DNA from: Hydrogenothermus sp964516095
Lineage (GTDB): Bacteria > Aquificota > Aquificia > Aquificales > Hydrogenothermaceae
Reading direction: 5' to 3'
Assembly (NCBI GenBank): GCA_964516095.1
Contig: CAZEYS010000003.1
Coordinates: forward strand, 1 to 57,902
Length of the DNA: 57,902 bases
The notes below the pieces were generated by a model. It saw nothing but the letters and a program-made list of their open reading frames with translations, ran no database searches and had not been told where the DNA came from. This document shows, piece after piece, positions 16,427-25,757 of the stretch. Numbering within the stretch: the stretch's first letter is position 1; each line of letters opens with the position of its first letter. The position numbers and the translations under genes were made by a program.

Positions 16427-17032
16427 TTATTTCTTAGAATCAAAGTAGTAAACTAAAGTATTTTGTCCATTACAACTGGCTCCAGTTGGAGTAGAATTAT
16501 ATGTAGCTACCCAGTTATCACTATCTACATTATTAGGTGTACCAGCACATATGGCATTGCCATTTTCACCATCTGCTACACCATCTATAGTTCTATCTAT
16601 AGAATCTAAAAATATTAAGTCATCTTTAGCAAAAGCCGTACCACAATCATTTGCCTTACATAATACCATTATGTTTTTACTACCATCATTTCCAAAAAAC
16701 ACGTAATATGTATAGGAACCGATTGTTATAGTATTTTTTGCAGATGTTCCAGAACCTTCATAAGGTGGATTTATAAAACCTGCACCAGTAAGGTCAGTTT
16801 TTACATTTCCATCTCCTATTAATCCATCAGCGTTTTGGTCTCCTGCAAATCTTCCTTTTCTGTCATAGAAGTTCCACTGGGCTATTTCCCACTCTCTAAA
16901 TTTAGAAACTACCTTTTTGGCTCTTGCGTTTTGGATTAAATCCTGTCCCTTAATAACTGCTCCCAGGATAATACCAATAATAATCAAGACGATAGCCAGC
17001 TCAATAAGCGTGAAACCTTTTTGATTTCTCAC
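16427..17032 (-). CDS. Type IV prepilin-like protein 2
   Basis: 201 residues with a short class III leader (RNQKG) and the cleavage/methylation site GFTLIEL, including Glu5, followed by a hydrophobic helix. The globular part contains a loop DQNADGLIGD (about residues 60-70) resembling an EF-hand/dockerin calcium loop, and Cys residues (CKANDC, CAGT, CNGQ) that may form disulfides. The start is GTG with AAGGAGG 8 bases upstream. It is closely related to the next prepilin in its first 60 residues and arose by duplication. A major or minor pilin role cannot be separated by sequence. Confidence 0.9.
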   Translation of the reverse strand: MRNQKGFTLIELAIVLIIIGIILGAVIKGQDLIQNARAKKVVSKFREWEIAQWNFYDRKGRFAGDQNADGLIGDGNVKTDLTGAGFINPPYEGSGTSAKNTITIGSYTYYVFFGNDGSKNIMVLCKANDCGTAFAKDDLIFLDSIDRTIDGVADGENGNAICAGTPNNVDSDNWVATYNSTPTGASCNGQNTLVYYFDSKK

Positions 17033-17052
17033 TGCTTTTACCTCCTTAAGTT

Positions 17053-17682
17053 TTAATTTGGCCTGGTGTCAAAAAAGTATACTATGTCAACGAGGGTATT
17101 TTGTGTTGTGCAGATATCTTCCCATCTCTGGTCTCCAACTGCACCTAAAGAATCTATAGCACCGACAGATTCTCTTATGTATCCCTGTTTTGCATCTGGA
17201 ACTAAATCTATATCTTTGTCTATCATCATAGCAGCATAACAAGGTATCTGTTTTATAACAAATACATTGTACCCATCTACTTGTGAAAAGTAGTATATGT
17301 TATTGTAAATATGTTTAGCAATTTGTTTATGGTCTGATACAGGTAGTAATTGACTGGCCTCTAATTCTGAGAATGGAGCATCTATATCTGGAGTGTTTGC
17401 TGTCAGGAAAGTATTTTGTGGAGAATTATCAAAATCTGAAGGTTTTGCATTTAAGTTTTCATAATCTATCTTTCCATCTTTATTCCCATCGCCTGCATAT
17501 CTGTTGTATCTGTCGTAAAAAGTGTACTGATAGGCTACAAACCCTTTTATATCATTTAACAGTCTTCGAGCTTTAGCATTTTCTATCAAATCCCTGCCCT
17601 TTAAAACTGCTCCAAGAATAACTCCTATAATAATAAGTACAATTGCAAGTTCTACAAGTGTAAAACCATTATTTTTTTTCAA
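17053..17682 (-). CDS. Type IV prepilin-like protein 1
   Basis: 209 residues, leader KKNNG then GFTLVELAIVLIIIG with Glu5, then a globular domain containing DGNKDGKID (near residue 65), an excellent match to the DxNxDGxxD calcium loop pattern. It is first of the leftward pilin-pilin-ATPase-platform operon and starts with TTG (17680-17682) behind an AAGGG-type site. It shares the YTFYDRxxRxAGD segment with prepilin 2. The region 17683-17794 holds divergent promoters for the two halves of the pilus locus. Confidence 0.9.
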   Translation of the reverse strand: MKKNNGFTLVELAIVLIIIGVILGAVLKGRDLIENAKARRLLNDIKGFVAYQYTFYDRYNRYAGDGNKDGKIDYENLNAKPSDFDNSPQNTFLTANTPDIDAPFSELEASQLLPVSDHKQIAKHIYNNIYYFSQVDGYNVFVIKQIPCYAAMMIDKDIDLVPDAKQGYIRESVGAIDSLGAVGDQRWEDICTTQNTLVDIVYFFDTRPN

Positions 17683-17709
17683 TTTAATTTATACCCTTTT
17701 TATTTCACT

Positions 17710-17718
17710 TGTTATAAT
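17710..17718 (+). promoter_or_regulatory. Extended -10 promoter for the rightward pilus operon
   Basis: TGTTATAAT fits the TGnTATAAT extended -10 consensus exactly. No good -35 is seen, as expected for extended -10 promoters. Transcription would begin about 17725, giving a roughly 70-base leader before the TTG start of the PilM/GspL-like gene at 17795. Prediction by eye. Confidence 0.55.
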
Positions 17719-17794
17719 TACATTTATCGGAAAATAACCTCTAAAGTTAATATAAAATATAACGAAATTTTACAGAAAGTAAAGAAGGAGAAAA

Positions 17795-19150
17795 TTGAGT
17801 ATATTCTCAGGTGAGTACTTCCACGGAAAAATAAAAGGTATAACCTTAAAGAAAAGAAAAAACACACTCTTTTTTATTAAAGAAAATGAATTTAACTCTG
17901 AAGAGTTTAACCTTGAAAACAGCTATATTGCAGTTGATGTGCCTAATATTATTATGCATACTGTAGAAACACCGCCTATAAATGATAAGAATGCTTTAGA
18001 ACTTATAATAAAAAACAAACTCTCAACGCTGGTTGAAGAAAATGTAGATAACTATAAACTGCTCTTTTTTAAAAATGAAGCTTTAAGTAGTAAAGACAGC
18101 TACGCTTTTAATGTTTTTTTAGTTGATAAATCCTTTATCGAAAATATTTTTAAATCTGACCAGCTGAAACTAATGGAACTATTAACAGCTTCTGCATTTT
18201 CTTTAGGTGCGTATTCGGTTCATTTTCCAGATAAATATGTAATTCATTTTTATGGGGATGAAAAAAGGGCTATTATTACACTTTCTATAAATGGTGTTTT
18301 AGAATATGTCAGGTATGTAAATACTCCTGAATACATCTTTTCCCAGGAAGACCTTAAAAACTTTTACTATGAAGCTTTTAACCTTTCCTATATTTACTTA
18401 AGACAAAACAGAAGTTTTAAAGCTGATTTACTCATTTTATCTGGGAATATCAGTGAAGATGAATTTCTTATTACAGATATATATAACTTCTCAAATTTAC
18501 CAGCTGTTTCTTTAAACCCTAACTATTTTATAAGGAATATAAATAAAAACATCTTTAAAAAGCATATAATTCCTGTTGGAAATATTTTTCTGTCAAAAGA
18601 ATATGATATAAGAGAAAAAGAAATACTATTTTTCCTGAACTTCAAAAAAATTTCTAAATATATGCTTTTATTTTTCTTTGCTTTAAATATAATATTTTTT
18701 GGTCTTCTTCTTAAAAGTTTTCTGTCTTATGAGAATACATATAAAGAGTTTCAAAAAACTAAAGAAATGATTTTTCTGAGAAGTAAAGATATTATAAAAG
18801 ATTTCAGGCTTTCAGAGAAAGACATAGAGTACTATATAAATTATATTCGTATCCTTAACAAGGAAAAGAAATATACCCTTTCAGACTTTGTTAAAGAGAT
18901 AAAACCAGTTCTACTAATTCATAAATTTGAAGTTTTCAAATATAAGAAATTATCTCCGAATACTTATGTTATAAATCTTCAATCACAGGTATATTTTAAC
19001 TCTCTTACTGCTTTATATTCTTTCAACGAAAAATTAGAAAAGGCTCTAAAATACATTGACAGAAGTATTAAAATAAAAAACAATTCAAAAACAGATTTAA
19101 ATAACAAAAAGATTAAAATAGATATAACTTTTACAAAAAAGGTAATGTAA
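17795..19150 (+). CDS. PilM/GspL/MshI-like pilus assembly protein
   Basis: 451 residues. The first 280 or so form an actin-like cytoplasmic domain of the PilM/GspL type (weakly conserved: VDVPNIIMHTVETPP, AIITLSINGVLEYV). A single membrane helix follows (about 289-311), then a coiled-coil and small periplasmic domain as in PilN. It thus fuses PilM- and PilN-type parts, as in GspL and MshI. It should connect the motor to the periplasmic PilO/P-like proteins encoded next. The start is TTG with AAGGAG 4 bases upstream. Assigned by architecture and context more than by residue identity. Confidence 0.7.
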   Translation: MSIFSGEYFHGKIKGITLKKRKNTLFFIKENEFNSEEFNLENSYIAVDVPNIIMHTVETPPINDKNALELIIKNKLSTLVEENVDNYKLLFFKNEALSSKDSYAFNVFLVDKSFIENIFKSDQLKLMELLTASAFSLGAYSVHFPDKYVIHFYGDEKRAIITLSINGVLEYVRYVNTPEYIFSQEDLKNFYYEAFNLSYIYLRQNRSFKADLLILSGNISEDEFLITDIYNFSNLPAVSLNPNYFIRNINKNIFKKHIIPVGNIFLSKEYDIREKEILFFLNFKKISKYMLLFFFALNIIFFGLLLKSFLSYENTYKEFQKTKEMIFLRSKDIIKDFRLSEKDIEYYINYIRILNKEKKYTLSDFVKEIKPVLLIHKFEVFKYKKLSPNTYVINLQSQVYFNSLTALYSFNEKLEKALKYIDRSIKIKNNSKTDLNNKKIKIDITFTKKVM

Positions 19151-19635
19151 TGAAAACGTTTATTATAACTGTCATCTTATCTATATCTGCAGTAGCTTTA
19201 TTTTCAGCTTATAAATATTTTAAGTATGAGAAAAATATTTTAAAAACAGAAATAGAAAAATTACAGAGAGAAAAATTGAATTTAATAAAACTAAAGCAAA
19301 AATATAAAAAACTATCTATCTTCATAAAAGAAAACAATCTAAAACCACTGAAAAAAAGTGTTGCCGAAGAAAAATTTTTAAAACTTGTGGATACTCTTAA
19401 ACAGAAGTATAAGATATCTATAATTGAGAAAAAAGAGTTCAAAGATAAAGTAGAGTTTAAAGTAGAACTTATATATCCCTATAAAGACAAAAAAGAAATA
19501 AAAAATCTCTTTGACGAACTCCTAAACAAAAATAATTATTACATAGCATCTGTAGATAGCTTTTATTATCAGACAGATAAAACAGGAACAACCATTGGAA
19601 GTATAATAAACATCTACATACCTTTTATAAAGTGA
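19150..19635 (+). CDS. PilO/GspM/MshJ-like protein
   Basis: 161 residues: one N-terminal membrane helix (about 3-21), a Lys/Glu coiled coil (25-60) and a small ferredoxin-like periplasmic domain (about 70-160). This is the PilO/GspM shape. The ATG overlaps the stop of the PilM/GspL-like gene (TAATG), and the next gene starts 12 bases on. Sequence identity to named families is too low to see by eye, so the assignment rests on architecture, size and the conserved M-N-O-P-Q order. Confidence 0.65.
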   Translation: MKTFIITVILSISAVALFSAYKYFKYEKNILKTEIEKLQREKLNLIKLKQKYKKLSIFIKENNLKPLKKSVAEEKFLKLVDTLKQKYKISIIEKKEFKDKVEFKVELIYPYKDKKEIKNLFDELLNKNNYYIASVDSFYYQTDKTGTTIGSIINIYIPFIK

Positions 19636-19647
19636 AAGGTTAATATT

Positions 19648-20118
19648 ATGGACAGAATGCTAAATTTTTTAGATATAAAAAGATGGCTTTTATTAACTGC
19701 TCCTTTTTTTATTTTAACAGCAGGAATATACATAGCAGATTATATAACGCAAAACTTCGTTAACAAACCTGAAGTAAACCTATGGCAGAATTTGCTAAAA
19801 AAATATCAGCCTATTCTCTATACTAAGATACCTGACAATATAAAAAAGTTTGATACTGTAATTTTTGAGTATTTCTATTTTATACCAGTAAAAAATCTAA
19901 AAATAGTAAAAATAAAAAAACCTAAAGAAAAAGTGCCTCCACCGCCTGTTTATAGAATATCCTTGATTTATATACGAGATGGGAAAAAATATGTGGTTAT
20001 AAATGGTAGAATTTTAACGGAAGGAAGTAGATTGTCCGATAAGGAGTATATAGTTAAAATCGAAAAAGATGGTGTATTAGTTAACGGTGCATGGGGATAT
20101 AGATGGATAAAGCTATGA
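19648..20118 (+). CDS. PilP/GspC/MshK-like periplasmic protein
   Basis: 156 residues with one N-terminal membrane helix (about 14-33), a Pro/Lys-rich linker ending KEKVPPPPVYR (near 95-105), and a small C-terminal beta domain (RISLIYIRDGKKYVVING, VKIEKDGVLVNG) like the homology region of GspC or PilP. That domain docks on the secretin N0 domain in known systems, and the secretin gene follows directly, overlapping by ATGA. The final residues GYRWIKL resemble MshK/PilP ends. Architecture-based call. Confidence 0.65.
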   Translation: MDRMLNFLDIKRWLLLTAPFFILTAGIYIADYITQNFVNKPEVNLWQNLLKKYQPILYTKIPDNIKKFDTVIFEYFYFIPVKNLKIVKIKKPKEKVPPPPVYRISLIYIRDGKKYVVINGRILTEGSRLSDKEYIVKIEKDGVLVNGAWGYRWIKL

Positions 20119-21626
20119 AACTGTTTGTTTTTATAATCTTTTTTATAAGTATTTATTCCTGTGCCTCTAAGAAGGAAAGTCTAAATATAAAAAACCACAG
20201 TATAAATTCATCTCATAAGCAACAGGAGAAAAAATTTTCCAAAAAAATCTTTATACCTCCTCCTCCACTGGTAGTTTCAGACACATTAAAAAAAATAGAC
20301 CCTTTAGAAAAGACTAATATAACGCTAACAGCTAATAACTCAACACTGAAAGATGTTCTTTACATAATAGCTCAAGATTTAGGGATGAACCTGGTAATAA
20401 GCCCAGAAGTAGATAAAAACCAAACAATCACTGCAACATTTAATCAAACACCGGCAAAAACTGTTCTATCTGTAATAGAAGACTTAGCTGATGTTTACTT
20501 TGAAGTAAAAGACAATGTTCTATACGTAAAAGAGTATCAAACTAAAACATTTAAACTACCATACATTCACACAAACAGTAGTTATAATGCCAATTTAGGT
20601 GGTGATGTGCTGGGAGGAGGTACTGGTTTCGGAGGTACAACTGTTGGAGGAACAGGTAGTGGTAGTACAGTTTCAATAGGTGCAGGAAATCTGCAGGGGA
20701 ATTTCCAGCTTAACTTTGAAAGCCCTACTGATGTAAACAATTTCTATGAGCAAGTGGAAAAAAATCTGAAAGAACTTCTATCTAAAAATGGAAAATTCTC
20801 TTTAAATAAGTTTACTGGTGTATTAATTGTCACAGATAAGAGAAAAAATATAAAAAAAGTAGAACAATTTATAAAAAATCTGAAAAAAGAAATAACCAAA
20901 CAAGTGTTAATAGAAGCAAAAATTGTTGAAGTTAGGCTTTCCGACCAAATGCAGTATGGTATAGACTGGTCTGCTCTTTTATCTCGGATAGGAAGTACAA
21001 CTATAACTGCTTCGCAAACTTTAGCATTAGGAGGAAGCTACGGGCAGATAATTGCTACAAACCTAAATTTTAGAAGTGTTATAAATGCTCTTGCTGATGT
21101 TGGGAAAATAGAAACCTTATCTAATCCACGTATCAGAGTACTAAACGGACAAAGTGCGCTTATATCTTCAGGAACGATAACTCCATTCTGGGAAAAACAG
21201 GTTCAGACCATTACAGGAACAAATACAACTCAAACAGCAAGTTACGTCAGAACAAGTGTTCTTGATGGAATACTACTTGGGGTCTCTCCGTATATAAACG
21301 ACGATGGAACAATAACGTTAAACATTGTACCAGTATCCACCAGTATAAGGGGAACAAAACAGCTCATTATTGGTTCACAGGTTCAGGCAGAAGCTCCTAT
21401 ACTGGATATAAAAGAAGCAGGAACAACTATAAAAGTAAAAGATGGCTCTTTAGTTATAATAGGTGGCTTGATTTCAAAAACAAAGCAAAAGGAAGAGAAA
21501 AAAATACCACTTTTAGGAGATATTCCTGTTTTAGGAAATTTATTTAAAAGTCAAAAAGTAAAAGATGAGAAAAAAGAACTGATAATTTTTCTAAAGCCTA
21601 AAATAATAAACCCAAATACGGAGTAG
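20115..21626 (+). CDS. Lipoprotein secretin (PilQ/GspD/MshL-like)
   Basis: 503 residues from the ATG at 20115, which overlaps the previous stop as ATGA. An ATG four codons upstream is not needed. A lipobox (ISIYSC, Cys about 17) makes it a self-anchoring lipoprotein secretin. Next come an STN/N0 domain (about 70-140, NITLTANNSTLKDVL), a Gly/Thr-rich hinge (about 165-190), an N1-type ring domain and the C-terminal secretin pore with EAPILDIKEAGTTIKVKDGSLVIIGGLI and a KKIPLLGDIPVLGNLF block, the most conserved secretin signature. It forms the outer-membrane channel of the pilus or secretion system. Confidence 0.92.
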   Translation: MKLFVFIIFFISIYSCASKKESLNIKNHSINSSHKQQEKKFSKKIFIPPPPLVVSDTLKKIDPLEKTNITLTANNSTLKDVLYIIAQDLGMNLVISPEVDKNQTITATFNQTPAKTVLSVIEDLADVYFEVKDNVLYVKEYQTKTFKLPYIHTNSSYNANLGGDVLGGGTGFGGTTVGGTGSGSTVSIGAGNLQGNFQLNFESPTDVNNFYEQVEKNLKELLSKNGKFSLNKFTGVLIVTDKRKNIKKVEQFIKNLKKEITKQVLIEAKIVEVRLSDQMQYGIDWSALLSRIGSTTITASQTLALGGSYGQIIATNLNFRSVINALADVGKIETLSNPRIRVLNGQSALISSGTITPFWEKQVQTITGTNTTQTASYVRTSVLDGILLGVSPYINDDGTITLNIVPVSTSIRGTKQLIIGSQVQAEAPILDIKEAGTTIKVKDGSLVIIGGLISKTKQKEEKKIPLLGDIPVLGNLFKSQKVKDEKKELIIFLKPKIINPNTE

Positions 21627-21636
21627 ATTTATAAAC

Positions 21637-22662
21637 ATGAGTGTGATTATAGATTTGCTAAAAAAAATAAATAAAAAAGAACAAAAGATAGAAAAGGCAG
21701 TTCATCCGGGTTTGTTAGAAAAAGAAAAGAAAAAATCTAAGAACTTAACTTTGTATTTAATTTTGGGATTTTTAGTAATTACTATAGTTGCAGGGGCTGG
21801 TGTTTACTATTTTATTAACTTTGAAGATAATGAAAATGTTATAGTTTATTCTCAAACCAAAAGCTTAAGTGAAAAACATTTAAACCAACCAAAAGGTAAA
21901 CCTATAACTAAAATAAACGACACTGTAAATCCAGAAACGAAGAATACTTCATCTAAAAAGAAAAGTAAAAAAATTCCTTTGAAAAAAACTGTAAAAAAGA
22001 ACAACTTATCCCTGAAATTACCTAAAAAAGAAACAAAAGCCTCAAAAAAACTCTCTCCTCCCAAAACTCCTCCTCCTATTATAAACAAGCAAGCAAAGAC
22101 TAAACACGTAGATATAACTTTTCTTTTAGCAAAAGCAAATTCTTACTTATATAATGGAAACTATCAAAAAGCCATTTCTATATTTGAAGAGATTTTAAAG
22201 TACAAAAAGGACAGAGATATTTTAAATAATATACTGGTACTTTCTATCAGAACAGGAAAGATAAGTAATATTTATAAACTTTCTCAAAAATACATAAGCC
22301 TTATAAACAATGATATTGCTACTAATATAGTTGTAGAACTGATAAAAATAAAAAGACCCAATGAAGCATTTAAATTCTTAAAACTGCTTAGAGAAAAAGG
22401 TAAGATGCCTTATTTAGCCTACGGTATACTGTATGAAAGCACAGGTAGTTTTAACAAAGCAAAAATTTTTTATAAAGAGGCATATTATAAAAATCCTTAT
22501 AATGTAAAAGCAGCATACTACTATGCACGAAGCTTAGATATAAACGGGAATTATAAACAGGCCTTAAAGATCTATAAAATGGCAGCTAAACTTGCCAATG
22601 ACAAAAACTTGAAAAGAATTATAATAGATAGAATAAAAGTCTTAGAAGAGATAATAGAATGA
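21637..22662 (+). CDS. TPR protein with N-terminal membrane anchor (MshN-like)
   Basis: 341 residues: short cytoplasmic head, one membrane helix (about 34-57), a Lys/Pro/Thr-rich linker (about 85-150) and a C-terminal array of about five TPR-like repeats (from 160, with SYLYNGNYQKAISIFEEIL and ARSLDINGNYKQALKIYKMA). MSHA loci carry a protein of this design, MshN, between the secretin and the prepilins. It probably has a periplasmic scaffold role in assembly. It overlaps the following prepilin gene by ATGA. Confidence 0.75.
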   Translation: MSVIIDLLKKINKKEQKIEKAVHPGLLEKEKKKSKNLTLYLILGFLVITIVAGAGVYYFINFEDNENVIVYSQTKSLSEKHLNQPKGKPITKINDTVNPETKNTSSKKKSKKIPLKKTVKKNNLSLKLPKKETKASKKLSPPKTPPPIINKQAKTKHVDITFLLAKANSYLYNGNYQKAISIFEEILKYKKDRDILNNILVLSIRTGKISNIYKLSQKYISLINNDIATNIVVELIKIKRPNEAFKFLKLLREKGKMPYLAYGILYESTGSFNKAKIFYKEAYYKNPYNVKAAYYYARSLDINGNYKQALKIYKMAAKLANDKNLKRIIIDRIKVLEEIIE

Positions 22663-24674
22663 AAAAAAAGGGCTTTTCGTTAATTGAACTGGCTTTAGTA
22701 TTAATAATAATAGGTATTTTACTTAGTTTAGGGATAGGGTTTTATAAGGTATTTGTAAGAAATTCTAAATTTGCTAAAGATAAATATATAGTAAAAACTG
22801 CATGCGAAGCTGTAAAAGGATATGCCTTTCAACATAAAAATCTACCAACAGATTTAACTTCTTTAGGTATAGAAACTATAAATCCATATAATCAACCTTT
22901 AAAATATAACTCTGTTAATATCAGTGGAGATTTTTGTAAATCAGATGCTTCTAATTGGTTAAAAGTAGATGACAGAGGAAACATAAAGGATAAAGTGGCT
23001 TTTATTGTTTATAGTACTGGTGAAAATAGGAAAGACGATACAAATTGTTCCCAATCTCCTTCACCGTGTTCTTCTTCTTCTGTTGATTACCAGATTAGAG
23101 AATATGATGAACCTACCTCTGCCGGTACTAAATACGACGACATAGTATGTTATATGGATATATACACATTAAGGGAAAACAGCTGTCCCAAATTTGAGAT
23201 TACCACAAGTTCCCTTCCTGAAGCCACACAATACTTGGAATATGATAGTGGTAAAATTAGTGTTAGTGGAGGAACAGTACAGTCATGCAATATAACCTTA
23301 AATGTTCAAGGTTTAAGTGCAGACAATACAAACTGTAAGATAACAGGAACACCTGAAGTTTACGGAACATTTCCCGTTACTATTACAGTGACAGATACTA
23401 TAGGCAGGACTGCTAAAAAAACATTAAACTTGGTAGTAAATCCAAATCCTGTGAAAATCACAACACCTGCACTTCCGTATGGATATGAAAATGAATCTTA
23501 TAAAGTAGCATTAACAGCTTCTGGAGGTACAGGAGCATATACTTGGATAGAAAAAAGTTTTGATTTAGATGGGGATGGGGATGCAGACTTAAATTTAAAT
23601 TCAACAGGTATATTAGAAGCAAATCAAGATGACCCATCAAAACCTGAAAGTAAAGTTTTAGATGTAGCTCCGGGAACATATGAAATAACCGTTAAAGTCT
23701 GTGATGCTAATTATTCTACAGAATGTGATGAAAAAACTTTTCCACTTACTGTTTTATCTTCTTCTGGAGGTGGAGGCAATGGCGGAGGTGGTGGTGGAAA
23801 TTGTTCAAGCTTTTCTCTATCACCAAGTAGCGGAACTTATACTATCACTGTTGGAGAATCTTTTAATCTTACTATCACTCCTTCAGGAGGAAAAACGCCT
23901 TACACAAATATAAGCTGTTCACCTTCATCCTGTAAAGGACTTACATTGTCTTGTGACAATTCTCAGGCTGTTATATCAGGTACAGCAAATTCCGCTGGTA
24001 CCTGTACTTTTGGAGTAAGTTATGAAGATAGCTGTTCTCCCAAACAAACAGCCTCAGGAACATATACCATTAATATAACGTGTCCTGCTATGTCTTTAAC
24101 ATCAAACCTTTCAGATGCACGTTTATGCGACAATTACACTGGCAACATAAGAGTAAATGGGGGATTATCACCTTATTCATGGGAATTAACATCAGGAAGC
24201 TTGCCTAAAAATATTTCATTTTGTAATACGAATTCTGATATTTGTGAAATATCTGGAGAAGTAATAGACAGTCTTGGTTCTTATACATTTGGAGTATCTA
24301 TAACTGATAGCTGTTTACAATCAGTAAGTGGAAGTTTTTCAATAAACGTAATAGGTACAGATATGACAGGTATATATGGAGAAGATTGTTCTCAAAATGG
24401 AATAAATCTTTGCAATAAAGCTACAAGTGAGCCGATAGGTTTTGGAATAACTTTATATTATAAAAAATCATCCTCCTCAACATGTTATAGGTTAAATTAC
24501 GCTGATTGTGTAAAACTACCTGCAGGAGAAACATATACTATATATACAGACAGGCGTTGTAGGAACGAAGCTTGCCAGTTAAATTTCTGTACCCTATGGA
24601 ATGTGGAAAAAGGTAATAATGCTTCGGATTGTGAAGTTTATATAGTAAGTTCAAATTGTAGACTTTCAGATTAG
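22659..24674 (+). CDS. Giant prepilin-like protein with Ig-like repeats
   Basis: 671 residues. The N-terminus is a class III prepilin signal, KKKG then FSLIELALVLIIIG with Glu5. A pilin-like domain (30-185, including Cys-rich patches) is followed by about four Ig-like/cadherin-like repeats (He_PIG type) at roughly 180-260, 265-365, 380-470 and 475-560, each starting with a GG-turn and ending GTYTI/GSYTFGV-like strands. A Gly-Asn-rich hinge lies near 370-380. The C-terminal 110 residues hold many Cys. This is likely a minor tip pilin with an adhesive stalk, comparable in position to MshO/Q or to PilY-like tips, but no relative is identified here. Confidence 0.8.
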   Translation: MKKKGFSLIELALVLIIIGILLSLGIGFYKVFVRNSKFAKDKYIVKTACEAVKGYAFQHKNLPTDLTSLGIETINPYNQPLKYNSVNISGDFCKSDASNWLKVDDRGNIKDKVAFIVYSTGENRKDDTNCSQSPSPCSSSSVDYQIREYDEPTSAGTKYDDIVCYMDIYTLRENSCPKFEITTSSLPEATQYLEYDSGKISVSGGTVQSCNITLNVQGLSADNTNCKITGTPEVYGTFPVTITVTDTIGRTAKKTLNLVVNPNPVKITTPALPYGYENESYKVALTASGGTGAYTWIEKSFDLDGDGDADLNLNSTGILEANQDDPSKPESKVLDVAPGTYEITVKVCDANYSTECDEKTFPLTVLSSSGGGGNGGGGGGNCSSFSLSPSSGTYTITVGESFNLTITPSGGKTPYTNISCSPSSCKGLTLSCDNSQAVISGTANSAGTCTFGVSYEDSCSPKQTASGTYTINITCPAMSLTSNLSDARLCDNYTGNIRVNGGLSPYSWELTSGSLPKNISFCNTNSDICEISGEVIDSLGSYTFGVSITDSCLQSVSGSFSINVIGTDMTGIYGEDCSQNGINLCNKATSEPIGFGITLYYKKSSSSTCYRLNYADCVKLPAGETYTIYTDRRCRNEACQLNFCTLWNVEKGNNASDCEVYIVSSNCRLSD

Positions 24675-25757
24675 ATGAATATATATATATCCATATTTAT
24701 TTTTGCACTGGCACTGTTTGTAAGGGCTTTCGCATACGATATTTTTAGCAATATTAAGACTTATAAAGATTTAAAAGAAGAATTAAATAATCTACCTTTT
24801 GAGGAAAGACTTAAATTAGAAATTATCGAGAGTACTTTAGCAAAAGATGAAAAGAAGGCTAAAGGTCTATTTTCCCTTTTGAAAATCTTACAAGCAACAT
24901 ATAAAGATAATCCAGTCTTAGAAAATATCATTTATGTGCCGGAAAACAAGTATGCCATAGTAGTATCTAAGAAAAGGCAAAACTTTAAAATTATCACAAA
25001 TAAAAATGGAGTTATCCAACAAACCTATACACAGAGTTGTATAACAGGTAAAAGACCTGGAGACAAACTAAAGGAAGGGGATAAGAGAACTCCAAGTGGT
25101 ATATACTTTCCAATGGGCTTTATACCTTCTAATAAGCTGTCAGATATATATGGACATGGTGCATTTCCGTTAAACTATCCAAATATTATAGACCGAATGA
25201 TATTTCACAAAACTGGAGATGGTATCTGGCTTCATGCCACTAACGATGATAATAGACCTCCTTTTAGTTCAAATGGATGTGTGGTTGTAAAAAACAATGT
25301 TTTTGATAACATATCAAAGTATATAAGCGTGAAAGACACACCAGTAGTAATAGTAAACGATTATTCATTCACATCAAAAGATAATTTACAAAAAACAAAA
25401 AAAGAAATTGTTCAGTTTTTCTATTCATGGATAAAGGCATGGGAAAACTCAACAAAACCTCAATCGCTGAAAAAATACTTTAGTTTTTACTCAGACAATA
25501 TGATATCTGTTTATGGAAATAAAAAGGCATTCATTAAACATAAAAAAGCTGTGTCCAAACGAAAAAAATGGATTAAAATTTATGTTAATGATATTTATAT
25601 TGCAAAAGACGGCAGAGTACTAAACTTTGGGAATATATATTCAGTTTCTTTTAGCATGGAGTATAAATCTAATAATTACAACTGGAAAGGAAAAAAAGTA
25701 ATATATATAATTAAAGAAGAAGGAAAATGGAAAATATTAGCCGAAGAAAGCTTATAA
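24675..25757 (+). CDS. L,D-transpeptidase-fold peptidase with NTF2-like C-domain (Csd6-like)
   Basis: 360 residues: signal peptide (1-20), a helical N-domain (22-85), a YkuD catalytic domain (90-235) with His187 and Cys202 in HATNDDNRPPFSSNGCVVV, and a C-terminal NTF2-like domain (about 245-358, FFYSWIKAWEN through YIIKEEGKWKI). This three-part plan is that of Helicobacter Csd6/Campylobacter Pgp2, which act as LD-carboxypeptidases trimming tetrapeptides and set helical shape. It starts immediately after the stop of the giant prepilin and overlaps the next peptidase gene by 31 bases. The shape role is inferred from homologues. Confidence 0.82.
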   Translation: MNIYISIFIFALALFVRAFAYDIFSNIKTYKDLKEELNNLPFEERLKLEIIESTLAKDEKKAKGLFSLLKILQATYKDNPVLENIIYVPENKYAIVVSKKRQNFKIITNKNGVIQQTYTQSCITGKRPGDKLKEGDKRTPSGIYFPMGFIPSNKLSDIYGHGAFPLNYPNIIDRMIFHKTGDGIWLHATNDDNRPPFSSNGCVVVKNNVFDNISKYISVKDTPVVIVNDYSFTSKDNLQKTKKEIVQFFYSWIKAWENSTKPQSLKKYFSFYSDNMISVYGNKKAFIKHKKAVSKRKKWIKIYVNDIYIAKDGRVLNFGNIYSVSFSMEYKSNNYNWKGKKVIYIIKEEGKWKILAEESL

